Source of the DNA: Phascolarctos cinereus
Lineage: Eukaryota; Chordata; Mammalia; Diprotodontia; Phascolarctidae
DNA: 64,000 nt
Assembly (NCBI RefSeq): GCF_002099425.1
Contig: NW_018343990.1
Location: 4,776,001-4,840,000 of the forward strand
Direction: 5' to 3'
In this document: positions 54,061 to 64,000 of the stretch, in pieces
How the letters are laid out: every line of letters starts with the position of its first letter
Position numbering within the stretch: position 1 is the first letter of the stretch
Made by a program: the position numbers and the translations under genes
The notes under the pieces: generated by a model
What the model was told of the DNA's origin: nothing
The model's database searches: none
Seen by the model: only the letters and a program-made list of their open reading frames with translations

Positions 54061-55079
54061 AAAGTGAGAAGAGAACCTTGCACAAATATCAATAATTCAG
54101 CAACCCCTCACTACCTGCAGTTCCTCCCTCCTCTCTATTCCACACAACACACTCTCAGTGCCTTAGTACTTCATGGGAGAAGCTTTTTACCACTTTGGTA
54201 GGACCTTCAAACTTTTGATAGAATATATCCTTATAGCACCCAGAGTCACATGTATACCAGGAAAAAGTAGGAATATAATATGTTCCCATAGGAGATGCTA
54301 TCTTAATATGTATTTGTTGAATTGTGTCACATTTATTCACAAAAATAAAACAGAAAGATTGAATCAAATGATCAGTGTTTCTGTTGAGGTTTCAAATTGT
54401 AAGAGGCTCAAACATGAATTCAAAGCATAATAAAAGGTACTTAATGCATTCAACACCTCACTATCCTGTAATGGTAAGTCTGCTAACTGAATGAAGCTGT
54501 TAGGAGTGAATGAGATAACTTGGTACTTGGATACTATGTGCAATTTTTGTTGATACAGTCATACAGTTGAAAGAAATTACAATATAAGGAAAATGCTGCA
54601 CTTGTTTCCTCTTTGAAGTACTATCTTGTAATTTTTAAAATTCAAAAAACTCAGAATACTTTTAATTTAAGGTGTTTTATACACAGAAAAGAAAGTGAGA
54701 AGATAGGAGAGGATCTTTAAAATATCCCAACCTTCCCTAAGAGATCCATAAACTCTCCCATTATGCCATGCCACACTAAGTCCAAATGGATAATCTAGAA
54801 CCAAAGCTAACAAAAAAGTAAAATAAAACAGGGCACTACCTTCTTCTGAGGTTTTGTTTTTCTTTGAAGTTTTCAGGGTGGCATTAATTTTTCTCTATAA
54901 AAGGAAAAAAAGAACCAAAGTTTCATGCTAAAACTAATAAAAAAAATTATACAATTTTTATTCCTTTGTGGAGAAAATTGTAGTGAAAATATTTAAAGCA
55001 TTTTTTTTCAAAACAACTCGACTTTTTTCTTCAATAGTACTTTAAAAAGGAAAATCCAATTACGTTTAACCCCATAGCC
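54061..55079. other. Unique DNA, no gene seen
   Basis: Frames of 70-85 codons overlap on opposite strands and look random. Confidence 0.4.
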
Positions 55080-55185
55080 ATCAAGTACCACTGGACTGGT
55101 TCCTGAGGAAGGTACAAAGATAAAGTAGGCATTATCTCTGACCTTAAGAAGCTCACAGTCTAGTGAAAAGAAACATAGGCTACCT
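55080..55185 (-). repeat. L2 3' end scrap
   Basis: 'ctgaggaaggtacaaag' and 'tctctgaccttaagaagc', then 'tcacagtctagtg', match the reverse L2 3' region. Confidence 0.5.
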
Positions 55186-55404
55186 TCTTTCATCATTTCA
55201 ATGTAAATGATTTCTATCTGTTACTTATTTCTTGTTCTAGGAATACAACTAATTGCTCTGAGGTTCAAAAAAGATTTGGGTGAAGTATTCAACTTTGCTT
55301 ATTGAGTAGTAACAAAATTACTTTCCAGTGGAGATGTTTGGACAGCACCTGCAAAGCTTCCAGTTGGTTTAATAGAATACTGTTTCCCAGACCTAAGGCT
55401 TAGA

Positions 55405-55575
55405 GTCACATGATCACAGACTTAGAGATATAAGGTACCTCATAAGCCATATAATAGATAATGAAATTGAGACAGAGGTTAAATGACTTACTCAGAACCA
55501 TATAGTTAATAAGTAACCCAGGTAGAATTTGAATACAGGTATTCCTGATTCCAAATCTAGTGCTCTATTACCTAA
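55405..55575 (-). repeat. MIR-family SINE
   Basis: 'cacagacttagagatata', 'gaaattgagacagaggtt', 'aatgacttactcagaacc' and 'ttcctgattccaaatcta' are in reverse order. Confidence 0.6.
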
Positions 55576-55689
55576 TGTTTATCTCACATAAAGACTCTTA
55601 CATAAATAATAACAATAACATCTTCACCGCCTCCATCATCAATGTCACCAACTACTCATCACCATTATCATCCTCATCAAAGGAAATAT

Positions 55690-55925
55690 TTAATCTAGTT
55701 TTTTTTAAGTTTCACATAGGACTTTACATATGTCTTCTTATTCAATTGTCACAGCAGCTCTTTGCAGTATTATTCCTCCATTTTACAAATGAGAAAACAG
55801 AGGATGAGAGGATAAGTAGTTAAGTAATATGGCCAGGGTGATAAAGCTATTAAACGATCAATGTGGAAATAGAGCCCAAATATTTCTGAGTCCAAGTTTA
55901 ATACTATATGCAATATTGTATCTCC
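55690..55925 (-). repeat. MIR-family SINE
   Basis: 'ggactttacatatgtctt', 'ttgtcacagcagctcttt', 'ccattttacaaatgaga' and 'atggccagggtgataaagc' are in reverse order. Confidence 0.65.
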
Positions 55926-56248
55926 TACCTGTCCAGCATGAAACAAAGGGCCTGGCTGTATTTTTTGACTTCCTACCCAGATCATTTACCTCTCATCCAG
56001 AAAATTTGATAATTTCATTGTATTCCGTAACCTATATCTCCTCTTGAAAGTATATAGTTCACAAAATTAAAGAAGAAAAAGGTGATTTACAAGTTACAGA
56101 AAACAAAGAGAATGCTTCTCAGCACGGAAGAGAAATATCAGCATTCTTAAATTTATGATTTTTTCTTAGATACCTGTTTAATTTCAGTAGGGGTTCCCTT
56201 TTATTGTTCTTCAACCATGACAGGAGCTACCTTCAGCTCTTCACAACT
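55926..56248. other. Unique DNA, nothing recognised
   Basis: No supported gene or element. Confidence 0.4.
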
Positions 56249-56264
56249 CCCAGCAGGTGGCATT
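56249..56264 (+). promoter_or_regulatory. CTCF-like core motif, site 1
   Basis: 'cccagcaggtggcatt' fits the CTCF core (CCASYAGRKGGCRS), with T at the last position. Binding is inferred from sequence alone. Confidence 0.35.
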
Positions 56265-56293
56265 TATTATCACTCCCTCTACTGCTTTAATTT

Positions 56294-56309
56294 CCCAGCA
56301 GGGGGCACT
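56294..56309 (+). promoter_or_regulatory. CTCF-like core motif, site 2
   Basis: 'cccagcagggggcact' fits the CTCF core fully, in the same orientation and 45 bp after site 1. It lies in repeat-free sequence. Confidence 0.5.
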
Positions 56310-56907
56310 AGCCATCTCACATGGTTGCTACTTCTGTGTTCTTCAGCAATTCAGCAGCAATACCGCTCCTTGCTGCAACTCTGGCCTTCTTGACATTGCT
56401 CTGCCTATTGAATACTTCTATCAAGTGGCATTGATAGTGCTTTTTGTTTTGTTTTTCCACACCAAAAGCCTCCCCTACTGTTTCTGTACCAAAGAAGGGA
56501 GTATCTCAGCGATTCCATATTGGGAGTGGAGGGGAAGGAGGACATGTTCTTCCTGAGCTTAAAGCTTGCACTAAAAAGTATATGGACCCTAATGTCTTTT
56601 GCTTTGTACTGCAAGTTTCATTGATATCTGGTAATAGTCAAACGTTAACTCAGGGAACTGATCAATTAGGGGGAAAATCTTTGCACAAACCATTTCAGAA
56701 AAAGTTCTGATATCAAAGATGTATAGGGAACTAATATAAAAGTGTAAGCACAAAAGTCCTTTCTCAATGGTTTTCACCACTCCCAAAGGAGTCAAGAAAT
56801 ATGAATAATTTTCATCAGAATAACTGCAAAGTAATTAATAATTATATGAAAGTATGACCCAAGACCTTAATGATAAGACAAATGCAAATCAAAGCTTCAT
56901 ACTCAGG

Positions 56908-56909
<2 letters not shown>
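56310..56909. other. Unique DNA next to CTCF-like sites
   Basis: A 99-codon plus frame (56257-56556) covers the motifs, and a second overlaps it in another frame. Neither has a recognisable domain. Confidence 0.4.

Positions 56910-56949
<40 letters not shown>
56910..56949. repeat. (CA)n microsatellite
   Basis: About 20 CA units. Confidence 0.95.
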
Positions 56950-56951
<2 letters not shown>

Positions 56952-57210
56952 CTACATGTATATTTTGCTAGAAGGGATGACTCTTAGGGAAGGAGGAAGG
57001 TAAAGAAGTATATTAGGAAATCTAGTTTCCCCTTCCTATACCGCTTGCATTTACACCAATAGGTAACCAAGGCTTTACAAATGGTATATTTGCACAAGTC
57101 TTTTCACTGATGGAGAGAATGATTAAGAAAACCTGCTTGCCTGTGTGAGGGGTTGAGTTGTTCTACGAGATTTTTCTTTTCTTGTTTCCTGTTTCAAAAT
57201 AAGACATATG

Positions 57211-57265
57211 TGTTTACAAGTGTAAGTGTGTCTGTGTGTGAGAGAGAGAGAGAATATGAGTGTGT

Positions 57266-57340
<75 letters not shown>
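57211..57340. repeat. (TG)n-(AG)n compound microsatellite
   Basis: TG-rich with an AG island (57240-57253), TG to 57310, then 30 bp of pure AG. Confidence 0.95.
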
Positions 57341-57343
<3 letters not shown>

Positions 57344-57441
57344 CAGTAGACATATAGATGAGCCAAACCCTTAACACGTCCCTAAATTCCAGCTTGCCTC
57401 CCTAAATACTTTGGGGGAATTTTGCCTTATATGAAATCATT

Positions 57442-57444
<3 letters not shown>

Positions 57445-57518
<74 letters not shown>
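57445..57518. repeat. Pure (TC)n microsatellite, about 74 bp
   Basis: Uninterrupted TC repeat. It is the reverse complement of the AG tract 105 bp to the left. Confidence 0.97.
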
Positions 57519-57521
<3 letters not shown>

Positions 57522-58524
57522 TTGTTTCCATTTGGATAATCTATTAACCCTGTAGATTATGAGGTACATCCCAATTTAGTTAATTTTTATGTCCTCTGTT
57601 GGATAACTGCTTGGATAACTGGATTGATGTGCTATTCAATCTTTGTGATAATCTTTTAAGTAATTAGGATTTGCTTCAGGAAAGGAACTAAGACTTTGGT
57701 TATAAGCTACATATTCTACTTTTTAAGGTGTAATAACTCAGCTAGGAAGCAGTTTGAAACTAACAATCATTTTCCCTAGACAAACAATATTTACGGTGGT
57801 AGATATAAATATATTCTGATATCCCCCTCTCTGAAGAAAACTCCCTCTCTGACCAGCCAAGTGGTCCCAGTTTCCTGGACTCTTGCAAACAGGTTTAAGT
57901 CTCCCATGAAGAATGGTGGGTTAATGTCCAGAGATATTTATTCATTCCTTTCCATGAGCCTCTTGATAAACTCATGGGGGGCAAACATATAACCAACATG
58001 GGTAGCATATATACATATTTATACTACTGAGAGGGCATGTCTCTTCTCCCATGTCTCCCATGTATCTAAATCCCCCAGCCCTTGCTTCCCACAAGCCTCC
58101 TTTCCTAACACTATCATATGCAGATGATGCACCATGCATCAATAGTATGGCACAGACTTATTGGAAATATGGTTTAAAAGTTCTGTGAACTGAAAAACCT
58201 ATCCCAGTTGCCTATAGGTGCTTCTTACATCCCCCCACCAAATTAAAAATGACAGATAATATAATGGCTAAATGCTTTTTTCTACTTTAAAGGCACCTGA
58301 CATAATCACCTGGGTACTTGTAAAGTACTGAATGAAAGGGTATACATTTTAAACAAAATTTTAAATATTCCAGCTTAGCAGATAATTTCTTATAATCACT
58401 AACATACCCTTTTTATAATGTGTTGACTTCAACTGATTTTACATGATCTTTTTCTTTCTTAACAGTTTGGGCAGAACTAATCTAGCCACAAACAGGCATA
58501 CTTACCTGCAAATGGGTCAATTTC
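57519..58524. other. Unique DNA, nothing recognised
   Basis: No supported gene or element. Confidence 0.4.
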
Positions 58525-58720
58525 TGGATTTGAGACTCAATGTAGTAAAGTTGAAAGGACACCTGTGGTGAAACCAGATTACCTGGGTTTGAGTCCTAAC
58601 TCTGGTACTTGCTACTTGCGTGACTGCCTAAGTCTTGTAATCTGAGTATTAGTTTTCCAATGTGTACAAAGGGGATAAATTGCACTGACTCCTCTAGCAT
58701 TATTGTTATGATACAATACC
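58525..58720 (+). repeat. MIR SINE
   Basis: 'gtaaagttgaaaggacacc', 'ttacctgggtttgagtcc', 'aactctggtacttgctac' and 'agttttccaatgtgtac' are in forward MIR order. Confidence 0.72.
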
Positions 58721-59152
58721 AACTAGTAAAACAATAAATACCATCTAGTATTGTTATAATAAAAGCTCTACCATGTGGGCTGCATCCCAAGTAGATATTT
58801 TCAAATGTGTTTTATAAAGCATCACTTGCTACCCAAATTATAAATTAATAGTTCAAATACGTAAGAGAAGGGATTTGTGTGACCTACAGGCTCAGTACAA
58901 GTCAATACTGCAACATCACATCCAAAAACATAAAAACTAGCCAAAGTTACATAGTGCCTTAGGGGGAAGCTAATAGATTCAGAGTACTAAGTTCTCTAAC
59001 ATTGGTCAGTCAAACATGTGGAGTATTACGTTGGGTTCTGGGAACCATGATTTTGGATGGCATAGATGAAACGTAGAGCATACAGGAGACTATAAACCAG
59101 AATGGAGAAGGAATATGGACTATAATGAAGATTATATTATGTTACATAATAT
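58721..59152. other. Unique DNA, nothing recognised
   Basis: No supported gene or element. Confidence 0.4.
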
Positions 59153-59300
59153 TACTATTTATTAAGTGTTTACTATGTTACAGACACTGGGCTAGGTGCT
59201 CAGAATTCAAATACAAACAAAAAGGTAGTTCCTGCCCTAAAGGAGATTACATCCTAATGGAAGAAGACAACAAACAAGAGAAAGCTGAAAAGAGGAGGCT
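59153..59300 (-). repeat. L2 3' terminus
   Basis: 'tatttattaagtgtttac', 'acactgggctaggtgctc', 'gtagttcctgccctaaag' and 'gagattacatcctaatgg' are the reverse L2 3' end. The short frame at 59125-59340 is not a gene. Confidence 0.7.
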
Positions 59301-60356
59301 GTCAGAAGGTCAAGAGATGGGAGCCAAGATGGAGAAGTAGCAGGAGGCAATGCAGTCAAGCTCTTTCCCCAAAAAAATAATCAAAATGAAAGAAATGAAA
59401 ATATGCACTATACCAAATCTTGAAGATTTTTTTTAATTGGTGATTTAATTGGTACAGGGAAACAGATTGAGAGGTCTGTGGACAGTAGGGAAGCAAGGGT
59501 CTAGCCAGGGGCACACCACAAAGAGAGTTCACTAGCACTTGGGAAAATACTGTGCACCACAGCAGAAGGAGGCCCCAGTCTCATACCAGGAAACTTTCAG
59601 ATGATGGATGTGAATTATCAGCATTTTTTATTCACTAGCTGGTTTTAGAAAAAGATCCATGATAGACTGAGAAGATCAATGTTATCCCCCATCCCTACTC
59701 CAGGGTCTAGGAAGCAATAACATTGTGGCATATATTCTCAGTGAAATACAAGGTCTGAATTTCAGCATCTAGCTCAGCTTGAGGCCTGAAAAGGAATAAC
59801 CAAGGCAAGAATCTCAGATCGAAGTAGAGCCTATGATTCTACCACTCTGAATCAACAGGGTTTTCCAGATGGCTCAGAGGTGCTCAGTCCTTCGGCAGGC
59901 TACTGTTGCTCATAGACAAAGTGAGGTCAGATACTTGCAGAGACCAGATAAGGTGAAGATCAATCAGAATTTTCTCTGCATCAGATCACTTTGGGTAAAA
60001 ACTTAAAGGGACCTAGTTGAACACAACATTCAATATCCCTGAGAAAGAAACAATAGAACCAGCCTGGACTTTCCCTCTAGAAGTGCCATAGAGTCCAGCC
60101 CTAACATCAAGTCTGAAGTCAAGACGTGCTTTAGAAGAAGGAACAAAGAATTAAAACAAAAGAGAATCGAACTACAAAACAAGACTGTGATTATAGGAAT
60201 GCTTAGAACACAAAACCAAAGAAGAATGATTCCAAAACATCTATGAGCAAAGCCTAGAGAAAAACAGTTTGACACTAATTCAACAAGAATTCTTGGAAGA
60301 GTTTTAAAAAGAGTTTAAAACATTGTTGCCAATAAAATAAGAGCTATGCAAATATA

Positions 60357-60460
60357 TACATGTATGTATGTATGTGTGAGTGTGTGTGTATATATATATA
60401 TACATATATATATACACACACACACATCTGTATATGCATATATATGTATATGTGTGTGTG

Positions 60461-60499
<39 letters not shown>

Positions 60500-60500
60500 A
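60357..60500. repeat. (TATG)n/(TA)n/(TG)n compound microsatellite
   Basis: TATG, TA and CA/TG segments ending in about 30 bp of pure TG. The overlapping 69-codon frame is translated repeat. Confidence 0.93.
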
Positions 60501-60799
60501 GAAAGGGAATTGACAGCTAGGAAAAAGGGGGGGAAACCTTGGCAGAGTAGTAAATTGTCTAAAATTTGAATGAATCAAATTGAAGTGACTCCAAGAAACA
60601 ATAAGAAATATTAAAACAAAGTCAAAAGACTGAAAAACTAGAACATGTCAGCCTTCTTGTAACAAAAACAACTGACCTGGAAAACAGTTTAAAGAGAAAA
60701 AAATTAACGAATATTGGGTGATCTAATAGCCTTGACCAAAACAAGAACTTAGACATATTTCAAGGGGTCATAAAGAAAACTACCCAGATCTCTTTGAAC

Positions 60800-61077
60800 C
60801 AATTCAAATCTAATAAACATCTATTAAGTACCTACTATGTGCCAAGTACTGAACTAAGCACTGGGGATACAAAAATAGGCAAGAGACAGTCCCTGACATC
60901 AAGTAGTTTATAATCCAATAAGGGAGGCTACGTATAAACAAATATATACAAAATAAGCTATATAGAGAATAAATAGGAAATAAAAGAGGGAAGTACTGAA
61001 ATGGAGAGGAGCGAGGGAAGACTTCCTGTAGAAGATAGGATTTCAGCTGGAACTTAAAGGAAGCCATGGAGGTTAAA
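60800..61077 (-). repeat. L2 3' end inside HAL1-G ORF1
   Basis: Well preserved: 'taagtacctactatgtgcc', 'actaagcactggggatac', 'agacagtccctgacatc', 'cttcctgtagaagatagg' and 'aacttaaaggaagccatgg'. HAL1-G ORF1 sequence lies on both sides (left 'agatctctttgaacc', right 'aatcaactagtcacctcc'), so this L2 apparently inserted into it. Confidence 0.75.
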
Positions 61078-61327
61078 AGGCAAAATAAAAATTACTAAGA
61101 ATCAACTAGTCACCTCCTGAAAGAAATTCCCAATTGAAAACTATTAAGAATATGATAGCAAAAATGGAGAGTTTTACAGAGCAAAGAAGAAATCCTGCCA
61201 GTACTCAAGAAAAGGAATCCAAATACCTAAGAGTCTCAGATATTATCATCACAAATGATTTACTAGTTATCACTATAAAGGAGCAGATCTTGGAATACTA
61301 TAGTGAAAAGAATTTGGTTTACAACCA

Positions 61328-61329
<2 letters not shown>

Positions 61330-61406
<77 letters not shown>

Positions 61407-61434
61407 CGTATATATATATATGTATATATATATA
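61330..61434. repeat. (TA)n microsatellite
   Basis: About 105 bp of nearly pure TA. Frames through it are artefacts. Confidence 0.95.
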
Positions 61435-61965
61435 ACAAATGTCAGTATAATCCTATGTTGGAGGTGGGAAAGAGGTGCAGGGGAGAGAGCAATGGACCTT
61501 TAACATAGTAGAAGACTTTCATGTATTCCTGATGAAAAGACCTGAGCTGTGTAGAAATTTTGAAGTCCAAAACCAGGAGCAAAGCGAAACATGCAAAAAG
61601 TAAGTGTGAATGAACAAAGAAAAAGGAGTAAACAAGGATAAACCTCTTACAGAATAATATGAGGGAGATAACATATGGATACCTTCTAAACTCTATCATC
61701 ATCAGGGGTTATAGAAAAAGTCCAATTTAGACGGAAGGTCTGAGAGTTGTTCTCTAAGAAAGAAAGAGGAATACAATGGAGGTGGGGCAGAGAAAAAGCG
61801 GATTGGAGAAAATCATCATACATTATCAAGCCGCATAAGAAGACATCTATACAAATAAGTAGGAGGGAAAAGGGGGAGCAATTATTATTTGAACCTCACT
61901 CAGAAATTATCAAAAGAGATAAAATGCACAAATGGGTACAAGAATATATTTCCCTCAACAGGGAA

Positions 61966-62205
61966 CACGAATAAATATTTATATAGAACTTTCCATGTAC
62001 CAGACACTGTGTTACAGAACTATATAAATATGATCTCATTTGATTGTTTTTAACAGCTCTGAAAGGTAGGTGTTAGTATTATATCCATTTTATAGTAGAC
62101 AAAACTGAGGTAAACAGAGGTGAAGTGATTTACCCAGGATCACACAACTAGTAAATGTTAGGTGCAGTGCTCTATCCACTGTGCCATCCAAGCTGTTAAA
62201 CCTCA
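61966..62205 (-). repeat. MIR/THER1 SINE with internal loss
   Basis: 'aatatttatatagaact', 'tgatctcatttgattg', 'ccattttatagtagac', 'ggatcacacaactagtaa' and 'gtgctctatccactgtgcc' are in reverse order; part between the last two blocks is missing. Confidence 0.72.
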
Positions 62206-64000
62206 GGAAATAGGAGTGACATTGGAGAAAAGGGAATTGGGAGTTAGATTAAGGGGAAGCTTAATTCTAAAGACAACAAACCCTATTGGCTCTAGGGAAT
62301 AACTCAACGAAATGACTGATCCTTGAACTAAGGTAGCGTGCCAATATAGCAGGCTAGCTAGGATAGAGTTCATGTCATATGAATATTAGTTGTAGTAACT
62401 GAAAGGATGGTTAGGTTGGAAAAGAAGGCAGGGGAAATGGGAGCTGGACAAATATTTGGAGGGCTGTCATGTGGAAATGACTTCTAAGATCATAATTGGG
62501 AACCGGAGGCAACTCCAGAAGCCGTTTACCCCACCCTTCTCATTTTAAAGATTAAGAAACTGAAGATCAGGGAGGTTAAATGATGTTTTCATATAAACAG
62601 TATCAGAGAAATTGGATTTGCTCAATTGACCCTAAAGGGTCAAATTAAGAGCAAATATGGAAGTAGTATGGAAAAATTATGATTTTTGCAAAAAAAAAAA
62701 CCTATTTTAGTAGAGCTGTACAGAATTAGAATGAACTGACTGGAAAAGAAATGAGTTTCTTACTTTTAGAGGACTTCAACAAGTGCCTAGTGGACTGCTT
62801 TCTATCATTGTTCTAGCATAGTCTCTGAAGCAGCATCCAATTCTGAGACTGATTCTTTGTGTTTTGCAGAAAAGCAAAAGATGGTACCAATTCCTGCCAG
62901 GATATGACTCCAAGGTACTATATATTTCTTCACTGGGGGGACAGCAGGATACATGATATAATTTCCTATATCAACCATTAAGAGAAATAGCTACTATTTC
63001 CGTAACTTGGTACATTTGAATAAATTTTGTGATCCTTGAAAAGTAAAGGGGGAAAGTTCACGCCCCTGACCACCCCCCAACCAATTAAATTACATTATGA
63101 TATTCTCCTACATTTTCTAATATAAGAAAACCATGCAGAGTAGTAGACAAATGGCAAAATATCTGCCTCATTCCCATTTGAAGTTACTGACAGATGTTTG
63201 ATAACAGCAACCATCACAGATGGGAAGGGGTTGTGTCAAGATATCTTATCCTGGGGGGCTATTAGTCTCTGATCTGAGATAGGCGGCTGGAAAAAAAAAG
63301 GAAAAGAAAATAGTAAGCACTGACATTAGAGGCATTTATCACCTACTGCTGTGTGTGGAATAAAAGAATCCTTTTTGAAGATAGTCTATTATCTACTGCT
63401 TGCTGGCTTCATGCTGTCATATGTTTTTTTTTTTTTCCAGCAGTCAATAAATTGAGGAAAGCCACATTTGGAGAGTAAGTACTGTTATACATCTAACTTT
63501 ATATATTGTTCCTTCATTTACAGCTACATTTGCCTGTTTTCTGGAAGAAACGAGTATTTACATAGAGGTATTTGTTTGTCTGCCATATCATTTTTATTGA
63601 CCTTAAGTTGCTAAATTCATTTTTAGAATGGTATTGAGAAGCCATCATAAGCAAGAAGTATAAGGAAGAGTTTTCTCCCTTTTACCCCTTATCTCTTCAA
63701 AATTGAGTTCCATGACACTGAAACAAGCATAGTCATCTTTTTATTCCTTGAAAAGGTGGTGACATTTCCAGATTTCATTCTATCTTATTACTATTTTAAT
63801 CTGTCAGCTTCCTCAGTCAGTGTGGATGCCATATGGAATCCTGTAATCTATGCACTATTTGATAGCAAAGCCGGGCTTTCTAATTCATTTTCCTAATGAT
63901 AGTCACTGTTATTGAAGCCCTTGTATATTGGGTAAATGAAGAGAAAAAAAAATCTGTTTGAAAGCAGCTTGAATCTGTTTCAGGTGAGGAGTTTTCCATA
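62206..64000. other. Mostly unique DNA at right edge; weak exon candidates
   Basis: Only a MIR-like scrap (62505-62585, 'cattttaaagattaagaaac') is recognised. Two short stretches have splice-site-like edges (62870-62914 and 63441-63474). They cannot be read through together in one frame, so I do not call a gene. Confidence 0.35.

Larger units (their letters stand above)
59318..61965 (+). mobile_element. HAL1-G: old ORF1-bearing half-L1, plus strand
   Basis: The 5' end 'gggagccaagatggagaag' is the L1/HAL1 start. A 5'UTR of about 0.85 kb is followed by a decayed ORF1. Recognisable coding DNA includes 'acaactgacctggaaaac' (RRM entry, 60666-60690), 'aatcaactagtcacctcctg' (61100) and 'aagactttcatgtattcctg' near 61512, followed by 'agacctgagctgtgtag'. 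The 3' part has 'atcatcaggggttatag' and purine-rich DNA. It is interrupted by an L2 3' end (60800-61077) and by TA/TG arrays. Oldest and most divergent of the HAL1-type copies; its 3' end is not clear. Confidence 0.65.

Noticed and set aside
56257-56556. 99-codon frame possibly coding
   Set aside because: No recognisable domain; a second frame overlaps it. The conserved-looking bases are the CTCF-like motifs.
61134-61508. 124-codon plus-strand frame
   Set aside because: It runs through a TA microsatellite and decayed HAL1-G ORF1. Not a host gene.

Overview
The window looks like a gene-poor, AT-rich stretch of a marsupial nuclear genome. I found no convincing host protein-coding gene, no functional tRNA or rRNA gene and no CRISPR. 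The marsupial call rests on the repeats: tRNA-headed SINEs of the WSINE/SINE1 type (gggcagctaggtgg...attgcctcacc-A tail), Mar1-type SINEs (tRNA head plus the 'aaatggggtcacgaagagt...gactgaa' tail), marsupial-style L1 elements, MIR and well-preserved L2. An Australian marsupial such as a dasyurid is likely, but the species cannot be fixed from sequence alone. Repeat family names are from memory of the families, not from a database search.

Layout. 1-15 kb: mostly unique AT-rich DNA with scattered L2, MIR, Mar1 and WSINE copies, an L1 3' end and an L2 ORF2 remnant near 14 kb. 15.2-18.1 kb: a full-length, ORF2-less L1 derivative ('half-L1', HAL1) with an exact 15-bp target-site duplication (TSD). 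18.3-20.0 kb: a fossil betaretrovirus-like sequence laid out as R-U5-body-U3-R-poly(A) inside a TSD, that is, a LINE-made copy of a retroviral mRNA and not a provirus.

23.2-46.4 kb: an old plus-strand L1 has been taken apart by later insertions. They include a near full-length minus-strand L1 (24.26-30.83 kb, with a long ORF1 and a decayed ORF2), several HAL1 copies in both orientations, WSINEs, and one HAL1 that appears to carry about 1 kb of 3'-transduced DNA. Most junctions can be read from their TSDs, which gives a relative order of events. 46.4-64 kb: unique DNA with MIR, L2, an L1 fragment, a hAT-type (MER5-like) DNA transposon remnant, many microsatellites, a pair of CTCF-like motifs at 56.25-56.31 kb, and an old HAL1/L1 ORF1 element (59.3-62.0 kb) that itself contains an L2 insertion.

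How the parts relate. The L1 supplies the retrotransposition machinery. WSINEs, HAL1 copies and the retroviral mRNA copy all carry A tails and TSDs as expected for L1 in-trans mobilisation, and HAL1 and L1 share a homologous 3' end of about 70 bp. HAL1 reads as 5'UTR + ORF1 + the unusually long L1 inter-ORF spacer + 3'UTR, so it is an L1 that lost ORF2.
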